This document shows positions 18,695-26,395 of a DNA stretch of 36,625 bases, piece after piece. The notes under the pieces are model-generated. The model saw only the letters and a list, made by a program, of their open reading frames with translations, did no database searches and was not told the DNA's origin. Every line of letters starts with the position of its first letter. Position 1 is the first letter of the stretch. Origin of the DNA: Steroidobacteraceae bacterium (GTDB lineage Bacteria > Chloroflexota > Limnocylindria > QHBO01); contig JAICUY010000010.1 in NCBI GenBank assembly GCA_025935615.1, positions 1 through 36,625 on the forward strand, read 5' to 3'. The position numbers and the translations under genes were made by a program.

Positions 18695-19522
18695 CTACGC
18701 GGACATCGACTCGGGGCTCACCACCCGTTCGCCGAGCGGGTAGCGGGCCACGACCCGGCGCGACAGGCTGGCCAGGACGATGAAGACCACGAAGCTGGTG
18801 ATCGTCTTGTCGATGGGGTCGCTGAACAGGCCCTGCCCCAACGACGCGTTGAAGACGTCCGTGCCGCCCTGCCTGAGTGCGGCGACGAGCACGTCGCTGC
18901 CGCTGCCGGTCACGCCGCCGAAGACGTACGCCGAGATGGGAGCCGAGATGATCGCGGCAACGATGCCGGTGATCGCGCCGGCGACCGCGACCCACGCGCC
19001 TGCCGCGTCACGCCGCGCCAGGATGAAGCCGGCCACCACGACGGCGGCCACGATGGTGATCACAACCGCGGCCACGAAGACCCACTCCGGGTAGCCGCCG
19101 ACGTTCGGGTCGGTGTAGGCCTGGTTGCCATAGATGCGAGACGCGAGCAGGACGATGATGGCCACCGCCACGGCCGCCGCGAACCACAGGCGCGATCCTT
19201 CGGCCGGCCGCGGACGGTAGACGCCGAGATAGCCCCACAGGCCGGCCAGCAGGCCGATCGCGGCGGCGGTGATGGCGAACGGACCGATCGTTCCGCCGCC
19301 AATTCCCGGGGCGTACTGCCAGATCAGATTCGACGCGGCGCCGGTCAGTGCCCCCGCGATCGGTCCGGCCAGCACGCCGACCAGGATCGTGCCGATCGAG
19401 TCGAGGTAGATGGGAAGCTTGAGAACGGTCTGGACGGTGTAGCCCAGCACGATGTTGATGGCGATGGCGACGGGAATGAGCGCGATGACGCGTGTCGGGA
19501 ATTGGTTGGTGAGCCAGGACAT
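18695..19522 (-). CDS. ECF transporter S component (substrate-specific, possibly nucleoside)
   Basis: 275-residue polytopic membrane protein, larger than the usual ~180-200-residue S component. It starts MSWLTNQFPTRVIALIPVAIAINIVLGY, then LPIYLDSIGTILVGVLAGPIAGALTGAASNLIWQ, a stretch typical of ECF S subunits in which LDS-IGT and the GP-G-G-N pattern recur. Two extra-membrane loops (YGNQAYTDPNVGGYPEWV and VLVAALRQGGTDVFNASLGQG) look like insertions. Ends LGERVVSPESMSA. Start ATG 19522 has GGAGG ~6 nt upstream, better than the track's 19552. Substrate is inferred from the convergent nucleoside hydrolase; vitamins remain possible. Confidence 0.82.
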   Translation of the reverse strand: MSWLTNQFPTRVIALIPVAIAINIVLGYTVQTVLKLPIYLDSIGTILVGVLAGPIAGALTGAASNLIWQYAPGIGGGTIGPFAITAAAIGLLAGLWGYLGVYRPRPAEGSRLWFAAAVAVAIIVLLASRIYGNQAYTDPNVGGYPEWVFVAAVVITIVAAVVVAGFILARRDAAGAWVAVAGAITGIVAAIISAPISAYVFGGVTGSGSDVLVAALRQGGTDVFNASLGQGLFSDPIDKTITSFVVFIVLASLSRRVVARYPLGERVVSPESMSA

Positions 19523-19581
19523 TGCGCCCTCCGAACGACTGCCGCGCCCCACCCGGGCGCCGGATCCGCCCCGGCGCTAGG

Positions 19582-20028
19582 TTAGTAGAAGCCGGGAGGC
19601 GGTGGAAGCGGGTTTCCTTCGGCGTCGACACGCTCGGCGGGAGGCAGGTCATCGCGGTGCCGACGCCCCCCGGTCGGACCCGATATCGGCTCGGCCATAA
19701 CGCTCGACGCCACCTCGTCCAGGCGCTGGTCGATGCCGCGCAGGCCCAGCCGCCGCAGAGCCGGGGCGAAGCGTTCCGCGAAGGCGGCATCGCTCAGGAG
19801 CCCGAAGATGAGGGACGGGGCCGCGCGATTCAGCAGCTCGACACCACGCATCGCCGCCGAGGTGCTGATCCGGTTCAAGCCCAGCTGCCCTTCGAGCATG
19901 TCGAGGGCCCGGTTCGCCTCGCGCCGGGTCGAAGGGGTCAGGTGCGGGGTGCGGTTGACGAGCAGCCTCGTCCGATACAGTGCGCTGCGCACCCGATCCT
20001 CGCGGCTCTCATTGCCCTGGAGCGTCAT
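19582..20028 (-). CDS. Hypothetical helical protein with proline-rich tail
   Basis: A 148-residue protein I do not recognise. It is soluble and largely helical (REDRVRSALYRTRLLVNRTPH, REANRALDMLEGQLGL, GVELLNRAAPSLIFGLLSD, FAERFAPALRRLG), with no cysteine, and ends in the low-complexity tail AEGNPLPPPPGFY. The start is ATG 20028; a TAAGAT box lies 7 nt upstream on the minus strand, inside the divergent Nudix gene. The track version from 20241 adds Arg/Gly/Ser-rich sequence that is the shadow of the Nudix gene. The start codons of the two divergent genes overlap (CATG at 20026-20029). It is 59 bp upstream of ecfS but has no link to it that I can see. Confidence 0.65.
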   Translation of the reverse strand: MTLQGNESREDRVRSALYRTRLLVNRTPHLTPSTRREANRALDMLEGQLGLNRISTSAAMRGVELLNRAAPSLIFGLLSDAAFAERFAPALRRLGLRGIDQRLDEVASSVMAEPISGPTGGRRHRDDLPPAERVDAEGNPLPPPPGFY

Positions 20029-20683
20029 GGACCAGATCTTACGCGGTCGACCCGGATGGCAGGCGGCGATCGCCTCCGCGCTGGCTCGTGCCCCAAGACC
20101 GATTCCGGTCGACCCGCGGTTCACGCCTCGCGCGCGCTCCGTCGTGGTCCCCGACCGAGCGTCCGCGCCGACGCCACGGCCCGCATCGACCCTGCTGCTG
20201 ATCCATCCCGGAGCGGAGGGCGAGCTGGTCGTGCCACTCACCCTGCGTCACGCCGATCTTCGCGCCCATGCCGGCGAAGTGTCGCTCCCCGGAGGAGCCG
20301 TTGAGCCCGACGACCCGAGTCGCGAGGCGGCCGCGCTCCGCGAGGCCTCGGAGGAGGTCGGCCTGAATACCGCGGCCGTCCAGGTGATCGGCGTCCTCGA
20401 TGATGTCTGGATTCCGGTCTCGAACTTCGAGCTCCGGCCCTACGTGGCCGTCTCCGCGTCCCGCCCGGCTCTCACGCCGCAGACCTCCGAGGTGGCTGCC
20501 ATCCTCGAGCTGCCCCTGCGCCTCCTTCTGACCGATGAGATCATCGGCGAGGAGGAATTCTCCGGTCCGGGCTGGCGACTGCGGGCCGGCGTGTACCGAT
20601 ACGGCGGCCAGCTCATCTGGGGCGCCACCGCCCGCACGCTGGCGATGCTCGCCACGGTCCTCAGCGACGCCGACAAGAGCTAG
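20027..20683 (+). CDS. Nudix hydrolase, CoA pyrophosphatase (NudL)-like
   Basis: 218 residues. The Nudix box GGAVEPDDPSREAAALREAS followed by EEVGL fits GX5EX7REUXEEXGU approximately, and the preceding LTLRHADLRAHAGEVSLPGG is the extension specific to the coenzyme A pyrophosphatase subgroup (HxGxVSxPGG). The enzyme would split CoA or acyl-CoA to 3',5'-ADP and 4'-phosphopantetheine using Mg2+. Downstream, LLLTDEIIGEEEFSGPGWRLRAGVYRYGGQLIWGATARTLAML is also typical of NudL proteins. GGAG ~4 nt before ATG 20027 supports that start; the track's 19733 overlaps the divergent gene. Its stop overlaps the convergent inositol monophosphatase by 4 bp. Confidence 0.88.
   Translation: MDQILRGRPGWQAAIASALARAPRPIPVDPRFTPRARSVVVPDRASAPTPRPASTLLLIHPGAEGELVVPLTLRHADLRAHAGEVSLPGGAVEPDDPSREAAALREASEEVGLNTAAVQVIGVLDDVWIPVSNFELRPYVAVSASRPALTPQTSEVAAILELPLRLLLTDEIIGEEEFSGPGWRLRAGVYRYGGQLIWGATARTLAMLATVLSDADKS
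20036..20041 (-). promoter_or_regulatory. Putative -10 box (TAAGAT) of the 19582-20028 gene
   Basis: On the minus strand TAAGAT precedes ATG 20028 by 7 nt. It lies inside the first codons of the Nudix gene. Confidence 0.4.
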
Positions 20684-21501
20684 GTCCGCTCCCGCTCCCT
20701 GGCGCCCGCCGCAGTCAGGATCTCGAGCAGCTCCCCGTGGTGGCGCTGCGGAGCGGCAACGATGCTCACCGTCCTGCCGCGGCTGGCCATCTCCCACCAC
20801 TCCCCGCCTTGAAGGTCCGTGACGCGCGCTCCGCTGCGTTCGGCAATCAGCCCGGCTGCCGCCACGTCCCACGGTGAAAGCCCCCCGTTCTGCACGAACG
20901 CATCGAATCGCCCCGATGCCACGTATGCGAGCGATAGCGCCGCACTCCCCATCCGCCGCGGAATTCGCACGGCGCGACTCACCCGCCGCTCCGCGGTCAG
21001 TCCCCCTCGCCCCACGATCGCCAGGCTGATCACCCAGTCCCCCAGCTGGTCCTTGTCCGACGCCTCGACCGCCTCTTCGTTGAGGCACGCCGGTCCGTCG
21101 GCGGTCGCGGTGAACAGGTCATCGCGCGCCGGATCGAAGATCACGCCGACGGCCGGCCGTCCATCGACCACCAGACCGATGCTGACGCAGTAGTACGGGA
21201 TCCCGTTGGCATAGTTCACCGTCCCGTCGAGGGGATCGATGATCCACAGCCGCTGTGCCCCGCGGGCCCCTGCCTTGCTCTCGTGCTTCCCGGATTCCTC
21301 GGCCAGGATCGCATCGGTCGGATATTCCTGGCGAATCGCGTCCAGGACGAGTGCCTCGCTCCGAAGGTCAACGTCGGTGACGACATCGCGCTTGCTCTTG
21401 TAGTCGATCCGCTCGACCTTCTCGTAGCTGTCGCGCAGGAGGGCGCCGGCCTGTCTCGCCAGGTTCACCGCGAAGTCGAGATCCTCCCGCACGCCAATCA
21501 C
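20680..21501 (-). CDS. suhB: Inositol monophosphatase family protein
   Basis: 273-residue Mg2+-dependent sugar-phosphate phosphatase of the IMPase/SuhB family. Metal site 1 residues lie in AILAEESG, the hallmark WIIDPLDGTVNYANGIPYYCVSIGL gives the D-P-L-D-G-T motif, and SPWDVAAAGLIAERSGARV supplies the C-terminal WD motif. Substrates could be myo-inositol-1-phosphate, histidinol phosphate or others, not decidable here. The start is GTG 21501 (VIGVREDLDFAV), 7 nt after a TAGCAT box. Stop is TAG, overlapping the Nudix stop. Monocistronic on the minus strand. Confidence 0.9.
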   Translation of the reverse strand: MIGVREDLDFAVNLARQAGALLRDSYEKVERIDYKSKRDVVTDVDLRSEALVLDAIRQEYPTDAILAEESGKHESKAGARGAQRLWIIDPLDGTVNYANGIPYYCVSIGLVVDGRPAVGVIFDPARDDLFTATADGPACLNEEAVEASDKDQLGDWVISLAIVGRGGLTAERRVSRAVRIPRRMGSAALSLAYVASGRFDAFVQNGGLSPWDVAAAGLIAERSGARVTDLQGGEWWEMASRGRTVSIVAAPQRHHGELLEILTAAGARERERT

Positions 21502-21508
21502 CCGACCG

Positions 21509-21514
21509 ATGCTA
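21509..21514 (-). promoter_or_regulatory. Putative -10 box (TAGCAT) of the inositol monophosphatase gene
   Basis: On the minus strand TAGCAT precedes GTG 21501 by 7 nt, a leaderless-type spacing. Confidence 0.45.
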
Positions 21515-21570
21515 CCCGCTGGCTACCGGTGGCGGATTCCGTGACGCCTGACGCCGACCGACCAATCGCA

Positions 21571-21603
21571 GTAAGTCCCTGGTAAGGAGCTGGTAAGACC
21601 TCT
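21571..21603 (+). promoter_or_regulatory. Three GTAAG direct repeats at 11-bp spacing before the GntR gene
   Basis: GTAAG occurs at 21571, 21582 and 21593, exactly one helical turn apart; the last two are within the perfect 8-bp direct repeat CTGGTAAG (21579-21586 and 21590-21597), and all sit 19-51 nt upstream of ATG 21622. Direct repeats on the same helical face are a typical cooperative binding arrangement. Autoregulation by the GntR protein is the natural guess, although GntR/FadR operators are usually inverted repeats. Confidence 0.5.
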
Positions 21604-21621
21604 CCTGGCAGACTTCAAAGA

Positions 21622-22359
21622 ATGAATGCCACATGGCAAGAGCTGGAACTCTTTCGTCCGGTTGAGCATCGGCTGCTCGTGCCACAGGTGGTAGACGCCA
21701 TACGCGCCCACATTCAGCTTGGCCAGCTCCGCGACTACGAGCGGTTGCCGCCCGTCGAAAAGCTCGCGAGTCTGCTGGGAGTAAGCGTTGGAACGGCGCA
21801 CAACGCACTCCGGGTGCTGGCCTATCTCGGAATGGTCGAGGCGCGGCCGGGCCGCGGCACGTTCGTGGTGCCGCATCAGCCGGCGATGCGAGCCCAGGCG
21901 GTTGCTCTCGGCCGGGCGAACGTCAGCGAGCTCGTGGAACTGCGTCGCATGATCGAGGTCGAAGCCGCGCGAAAGGCCGCCCGCAACACGGATGGGGCGA
22001 CGGCGATCAAGGTGTTTGACGCGGAGTGGCAGCTGCGGTTTGCGCGGTCGGGCGGCGGCCCACGCGCGGTGCACAAGGCTGACGTGGCATTCCATCGCGC
22101 GGTAGTGGCCCACAGCGGCGAGCCCCTGTTGAGCGCGCTGCACGGCCTGGTCATCGCCCGCTTGGAGCCGATGCTTCTCGTCGGCGCACGACGCTGGGCC
22201 AGGGGACCGGCCAAGGAGGCGATGGTCGAGCTGCACGACCGGCTGGCGTCGATCGTCCATGACGTCGGGCGCGATGGCGACGAGCGTCGCCCCACGCCTG
22301 CCAGCGCAGCGCGCGTCGCGCGACAGATCGCTGATCTGGAGCAGCCGCGCGGACCGTAG
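21622..22359 (+). CDS. GntR family (FadR subfamily) transcriptional regulator
   Basis: 245 residues. The N-terminal winged HTH (about 10-80) has VVDAIRAHIQLGQLRDYERLPPVEKLASLL and VSVGTAHNALRVLAYLGMVEARPGRGTFVV, the diagnostic GntR pattern. The C-terminal helical domain (about 90-230) is FCD-like: LVELRRMIEVEAARKAAR and KADVAFHRAVVAHSGEPLLSALHG, the latter with the H-x3-H-like metal/ligand positions. FCD ligands are usually carboxylates. The gene is followed after 28 bp by purine nucleoside phosphorylase and then HPPD, so tyrosine or nucleoside catabolism is the likely regulon. The promoter region holds the three GTAAG repeats; no Shine-Dalgarno is clear. Confidence 0.9.
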   Translation: MNATWQELELFRPVEHRLLVPQVVDAIRAHIQLGQLRDYERLPPVEKLASLLGVSVGTAHNALRVLAYLGMVEARPGRGTFVVPHQPAMRAQAVALGRANVSELVELRRMIEVEAARKAARNTDGATAIKVFDAEWQLRFARSGGGPRAVHKADVAFHRAVVAHSGEPLLSALHGLVIARLEPMLLVGARRWARGPAKEAMVELHDRLASIVHDVGRDGDERRPTPASAARVARQIADLEQPRGP

Positions 22360-22373
22360 GGGTGTGACGGCGG

Positions 22374-22379
22374 TACGCT
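22374..22379 (+). promoter_or_regulatory. Putative -10 box (TACGCT) of the phosphorylase-HPPD pair
   Basis: TACGCT is 8 nt before ATG 22388, so the pair could have its own leaderless promoter after the GntR gene. Confidence 0.4.
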
Positions 22380-22387
22380 ACGCGCAG

Positions 22388-23155
22388 ATGCCTCAGATCC
22401 ATCTCCACGCCGAGCCGGGTGATTACGCCCAGCGGGTGCTGCTGCCTGGCGACCCGAATCGGGCGCGGCGTATCGCAGAGCGATTCGACGGCGGTGCGGA
22501 GGCGGTCGAGGCGGGAGAGACGCGGCTGGTGAACGAGAACCGCGGCATGCTCGGCTTCACCGGCACCTACGAGGGCCAGCCGGTGAGCGTGCAGACGACC
22601 GGAATGGGAACCCCGAGCCTCAGCATCGTGGTCGAAGAGCTGCTGCGGCTTGGGGCGAGCGAGTTGATCAGGGTCGGGACCTGTGGCGCGATCGCGCCCG
22701 GGCTGAAGGCCGGCGACCTGGTGATCGCCAGCAGCGCGGCGGCGACCGATGGCGCGACGCAGACCTATCTCCACGGCGAACCGTACGCGCCGGCCCCCGA
22801 TTTCGTGCTGACCGATGCCCTGTACCACGCGGCCCAGGCGGCGGATATTCCGGTGCGGGTGGGCCAGGTCGCATCGGTCGACGTCTTCTACAACCCGGAC
22901 CAGGACTATGCGCGGCGGTGGCGGGAGCGCGGCGTGCTCGCGTTCGAAATGGAGGCGTCGGCCCTCTTCTACCTGGCGGCACGGGCCGGCGTTCGTGCCG
23001 CCGCGCTGCTGACGGTGAGCGACGTGCTCAGCGACGAGGTGGGCTCCGAGGAGAGCTACCTTCCTCCCGGAGAGCTGAACGCGGCCGTCGAGCGCATGAT
23101 CACGCTGGCGCTCAGCGTGCAGACGCTGGACCCAGACAAGGAGGCGACCGGATGA
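22388..23155 (+). CDS. deoD: Purine nucleoside phosphorylase, DeoD type
   Basis: Phosphorolyses (deoxy)ribonucleosides to base and ribose-1-phosphate. The 255-residue protein begins PQIHLHAEPGDYAQRVLLPGDPNRARRIAERF, with the phosphate-binding GDP loop, then TTGMGTPSLSIVVEELLRLG, IRVGTCGAI, AFEMEASALFYLA (the Met-Glu pair contacting the ribose) and LTVSDVLSDE (Asp of the purine site). All fit trimeric/hexameric DeoD-type enzymes; uridine phosphorylase is a close alternative but usually lacks the SDxLSD form. ATG 22388 agrees with the family's short N-terminus, although GTG 22364 is in frame. Its stop overlaps the HPPD start (ATGA), coupling purine salvage and tyrosine catabolism. Confidence 0.9.
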   Translation: MPQIHLHAEPGDYAQRVLLPGDPNRARRIAERFDGGAEAVEAGETRLVNENRGMLGFTGTYEGQPVSVQTTGMGTPSLSIVVEELLRLGASELIRVGTCGAIAPGLKAGDLVIASSAAATDGATQTYLHGEPYAPAPDFVLTDALYHAAQAADIPVRVGQVASVDVFYNPDQDYARRWRERGVLAFEMEASALFYLAARAGVRAAALLTVSDVLSDEVGSEESYLPPGELNAAVERMITLALSVQTLDPDKEATG

Positions 23156-24318
23156 CCGATACCCTGACGCGCGGAGCCGCAAACCAGGCGGGCGCGCATG
23201 TCAACCCGAACGCCGCGGCCGAGGCGCAGGACTTCCTGCCCCTGAAGGGAATCGACCACGTCGAGTTCTGGGTGGGGAATGCCAAGCAGGCAGCGGCCTA
23301 CTACCGCGCCCTGTGGGGCTTCACTCCGGTGGCGTATGCCGGTCTGGAGACTGGAGTCCGGGATCGGGCGAGCTATGTCCTCGTCCAGAACGACATCCGT
23401 TTCGTCTTCACCGCCCCTCTCACGCCCGACGGTGAGCTGGCCGAGCACGTACGACAGCACGGCGACGGCGTGCACGACATCGCCTTCGCGGTGGACGACG
23501 TCGCATCGGCCTGGGAAGAGACGACCAAGCGCGGCGCGCGATCGGCCCTGGAGCCCACCGATTACGCGGGCCAAAAGGGCACGCTGCGGCGAAGCGCCAT
23601 CCACACCTACGGCGAGGTCATTCACTCCTTCATCGACCGCTCCGACTACCACGGAACGTTTGCGCCGGGCTATCACAAGATCAAGACCCCGGCGGCCGCG
23701 GCGACGGGGCAGAGCCTGCTCGAGGTCGACCACTGCGTCGGAAACGTCGCGCTGGGTGACATGAATCGGTTCGTCGATTTCTACAAGGACGTGCTCGGCT
23801 TCAGCCAGCTCATCCATTACGACGACAAGGTGATCCACACCGAGTACAGCGCTCTGATGTCGAAGGTGATGCAGAACGGCAACGGCCGCATCAAGTTCCC
23901 GATCAACGAGCCAGCGGCCGGCAAGAAGAAGAGCCAGATCCAGGAGTTCCTCGACTGGTACCTCGATGAGGGGACTCAGCACATCGCCCTCCGCACCGAG
24001 GACATCGTCGGCACCGTCCGCGCGCTGAAGGCGCGCGGCGTCGAGTTCCTGGGCATGCCGCACGCCTACTACCAGTCGCTGCCCGAGCGGGTGGGTGACG
24101 TCGGTGTACCGATGCAGACGCTCGAAGAGCTCGGCATCGAGGCCGATCGCGACGAGGAGGGCTACCTGCTGCAGATCTTCACCAAGCCGGTGCAGGATCG
24201 GCCGACCTTCTTCTTCGAGATCATCGAGCGGCACGGGTCGCGCGGCTTCGGCGTCGGCAACTTCAAGGCGCTGTTCGAGGCGATCGAGATCGAGCAGGCC
24301 AAGCGCGGCAACCTGTAG
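23152..24318 (+). CDS. hppD: 4-hydroxyphenylpyruvate dioxygenase
   Basis: Converts 4-hydroxyphenylpyruvate to homogentisate (non-heme Fe(II), O2), the second step of tyrosine degradation. The 388-residue protein has two VOC-type halves: residues ~33-160 (LKGIDHVEFWVGNAKQAAAY) and ~190-365. Iron ligands are visible at H194 (EVDHCVGNV), H277 (EGTQHIALRT) and E356 (PTFFFEIIER). The C-terminal NFKALFEAIEIEQAKRGNL is the conserved closing helix. Start ATG 23152 is preceded by AAGGAGG at 6 nt and overlaps the phosphorylase stop. Homogentisate is presumably then handled by the dioxygenase at 33641. Confidence 0.95.
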   Translation: MTDTLTRGAANQAGAHVNPNAAAEAQDFLPLKGIDHVEFWVGNAKQAAAYYRALWGFTPVAYAGLETGVRDRASYVLVQNDIRFVFTAPLTPDGELAEHVRQHGDGVHDIAFAVDDVASAWEETTKRGARSALEPTDYAGQKGTLRRSAIHTYGEVIHSFIDRSDYHGTFAPGYHKIKTPAAAATGQSLLEVDHCVGNVALGDMNRFVDFYKDVLGFSQLIHYDDKVIHTEYSALMSKVMQNGNGRIKFPINEPAAGKKKSQIQEFLDWYLDEGTQHIALRTEDIVGTVRALKARGVEFLGMPHAYYQSLPERVGDVGVPMQTLEELGIEADRDEEGYLLQIFTKPVQDRPTFFFEIIERHGSRGFGVGNFKALFEAIEIEQAKRGNL

Positions 24319-24330
24319 CCGCGGCGTCGC

Positions 24331-25353
24331 TCAGCGCCAGCCGAGCTCCGGAGCGACGTAGCGCAGGATCGACTCGATGGCGTGGGCGTTGTAGTCGACG
24401 CCCAGCTGGTTCGGTACCGTGAGCAGCAGCGTGTCGGCCGCGGCGATGGCAGTGTCCTCGCGCAGCTGGTCGACGAGGATGTCGGGCTCGGCCGCGTAGC
24501 TCCGTCCGAAGACGGCCCGCGTCTTCTCGTCGATGTAGCCGATCTGATCGGTCTCCTGCTGGCCGCGGCCGAAGTACATCCGGTCGCGGTCGTCGACCAG
24601 CGCGAAGATGCTGCGGCTGACCGAGACCCGCGGCTCGCGCTCATGCCCCGCTGCGCGCCATGCCTCGCGGAACGCCTCGATCTGCTCGGTCTGTTGGATG
24701 TGCAGCGGAGCGCCGCTCTCGTCGAACTTCAAGGTCGAGGTCTGCATGTTCATCCCGAGCTGCGCGGCCCAGGCTGCCGTCGCGTTCGATCCGGCACCCC
24801 ACCAGATCCGCTCCCGCAACCCCGGGGAGTGGGGCTCGAGGCGCAGCAGGCCGGGCGGGTTGGGGAACATCGGTCGCGGGTTGGGCTGCGCGAAGCCCTC
24901 GCCTGACAGCAGCGACAGGAAGACCTCGGCATGGCGACGGGCCATGTCACCGTCGTCCTCCCCCTCGGCCGGCAGGTAGCCGAAGTGCCGGTACCCGTCG
25001 ATCACCTGTTCCGGTGAGCCGCGGCTGATGCCGAGCTGCAGCCGCCCGCCGGCGATCAGGTCCGCGGCACCCGCGTCCTCGACCATGTAGAACGGGTTCT
25101 CGTAGCGCATGTCGATGACGGCGGTGCCGATCTCGATCGTCTTCGTCCGCGCACCGACCGCCGCCAGCAGCGGGAACGGCGAGCCGAGCTGCTGCGCGAA
25201 GTGGTGGACGCGGAAATAGGCGCCGTCGGCGCCGAGCTCCTCGGCCGCCACCGCCAGCTCGATCGACTGGATGAGCGCATCGGATCCCGAGCGGACCTGC
25301 GAGTACGACGACGCCGACCAGTGGCCGAACGACAGGAACCCGATGCGCTTCAC
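24331..25353 (-). CDS. LLM-class flavin-dependent oxidoreductase (luciferase-like monooxygenase)
   Basis: 340-residue TIM-barrel flavoprotein. RIGFLSFGHWSASSYS at the start and FRVHHFAQQLGSPFPLLAAVGARTKTIEIGTAV, then ADLIAGGRLQLGISRGSPEQVIDGYRHFG, fit bacterial luciferase-like monooxygenases (FMN or F420). IWWGAGSNATAAWAAQLGMN is the conserved second flavin segment. The substrate is unknown. The start is GTG 25353, 7 nt after a TAGAAT box; the track's 25608 extension runs through the divergent gene. It is the first and only gene of its unit and is divergent from the fumarylacetoacetase-family operon with 43 bp between starts. Confidence 0.88.
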   Translation of the reverse strand: MKRIGFLSFGHWSASSYSQVRSGSDALIQSIELAVAAEELGADGAYFRVHHFAQQLGSPFPLLAAVGARTKTIEIGTAVIDMRYENPFYMVEDAGAADLIAGGRLQLGISRGSPEQVIDGYRHFGYLPAEGEDDGDMARRHAEVFLSLLSGEGFAQPNPRPMFPNPPGLLRLEPHSPGLRERIWWGAGSNATAAWAAQLGMNMQTSTLKFDESGAPLHIQQTEQIEAFREAWRAAGHEREPRVSVSRSIFALVDDRDRMYFGRGQQETDQIGYIDEKTRAVFGRSYAAEPDILVDQLREDTAIAAADTLLLTVPNQLGVDYNAHAIESILRYVAPELGWR

Positions 25354-25360
25354 GCTCCCG

Positions 25361-25366
25361 ATTCTA
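25361..25366 (-). promoter_or_regulatory. Putative -10 box (TAGAAT) of the LLM monooxygenase gene
   Basis: On the minus strand TAGAAT precedes GTG 25353 by 7 nt. It faces the hydrolase gene's TAGACT 16 bp away. Confidence 0.5.
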
Positions 25367-25382
25367 CGTTCGTGCCCGGCGC

Positions 25383-25388
25383 TAGACT
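25383..25388 (+). promoter_or_regulatory. Putative -10 box (TAGACT) of the FAH-family operon
   Basis: TAGACT lies 8 nt before ATG 25397. The overlapping face-to-face pair of promoters could allow mutual exclusion. Confidence 0.5.
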
Positions 25389-25396
25389 CAGGATCG

Positions 25397-26395
25397 ATGA
25401 AGATTGCCCACGTCAGGCAGCGCAATGCGCCGGCCGGCGCTGCCTGGCGCCTGGCCGCGGCGCTCGACGACGAGGCGCGCTCCTGGCTGGACCTCGAGGA
25501 GGCACGGCTGGCGTTGGTCGCGGCCGACGCGCGCCGAGCCCACAACTCGCCGCTCTTCCGCCAGCCGCTGACAACCCTGGACGCGCACCTCGCCCGCGGG
25601 CTGCGCATCGAGGCGCTGCGCGAGCTCGTCGATGGCGCCGGCCAGACCGATGCCGATGCGCGGCAGGACGCAGGCGACCTCGATTTCGGGCCGCCGATCC
25701 TCCATCCGCCAAGCCTCAGGGACTTCTACGCCTTCGAGGGTCACGTTCGGACGATGTGGGAGCGCCGCGGCGGGACGGTTCCCGAGGCGTGGTACCGGCT
25801 GCCCATCTTCTATTTCAGCAACGTGAGCGAGATCCGCGGCCCCGGCGACCCGGTCTGGGCGCCGCGCGGCAGCCAGGAGCTCGACTACGAGCTCGAGGTC
25901 GCGGCACTGATCGACACGCCGGTGCGCGATCTCGATGCGTCGCGGGGCGAGGAGGCGATCGGCGGCTACATGATCTTCAACGACTGGAGCGCGCGCGACC
26001 TGCAGCGCGACGAGACGACCGTCCGGCTGGGGCCGGCCAAGGGCAAGGACTTCGCCAGCAGCATTGGCCCATGGCTGGTGACGACCGACGAATTGACCGA
26101 TGCGACGGCGGGAAACGGCTACGACCTGGCCATGACGGCCGCCGTCAACGGCGAGGAGACCAGCCGCGGGACGTGGTCGGCGGCGCAGTTCAGCTTCGGG
26201 CAGATGGTCGAGCGCGCCAGCGCCGACGTGCGACTACGGCCCGGCGACCTGCTGGGCAGCGGGACGGTCGGCAGCGGCTGCCTGCTCGAGATCCGTGAGC
26301 AGACACTGGGACGCTACCTGGAGCCGGGCGACGAGGTGACGCTGCGCATCGAGCGGCTCGGGGAGCTGACGACGCCCATCGTGGAGCGAGGATGA
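25397..26395 (+). CDS. Fumarylacetoacetate hydrolase family protein
   Basis: 332-residue enzyme; fumarylacetoacetase cleaves fumarylacetoacetate to fumarate and acetoacetate, the last step of tyrosine breakdown. The catalytic domain (about 110-330) has RDFYAFEGHVRTMWERRGG, then IFYFSNVSEIRGPGD, ELDYELEVAALID with acidic metal ligands, and GGYMIFNDWSARDLQRDE and GPAKGKDFASSIGPWLV, the canonical D-x-S-x-R-D and K-G-K-D-F-x-S positions. Other family members hydrolyse other 1,3-diketo acids, so fumarylacetoacetate is inferred from HPPD and homogentisate dioxygenase in the window. The start ATG 25397 (MKIAHVRQR) is preferred over the track's 25271, which lies in the divergent gene. Stop overlaps the next ATG (ATGA). 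Confidence 0.87.
   Translation: MKIAHVRQRNAPAGAAWRLAAALDDEARSWLDLEEARLALVAADARRAHNSPLFRQPLTTLDAHLARGLRIEALRELVDGAGQTDADARQDAGDLDFGPPILHPPSLRDFYAFEGHVRTMWERRGGTVPEAWYRLPIFYFSNVSEIRGPGDPVWAPRGSQELDYELEVAALIDTPVRDLDASRGEEAIGGYMIFNDWSARDLQRDETTVRLGPAKGKDFASSIGPWLVTTDELTDATAGNGYDLAMTAAVNGEETSRGTWSAAQFSFGQMVERASADVRLRPGDLLGSGTVGSGCLLEIREQTLGRYLEPGDEVTLRIERLGELTTPIVERG

Noticed and set aside
23152-24318. Inactive HPPD
   Set aside because: All three iron ligands (His, His, Glu) are present at the expected positions.
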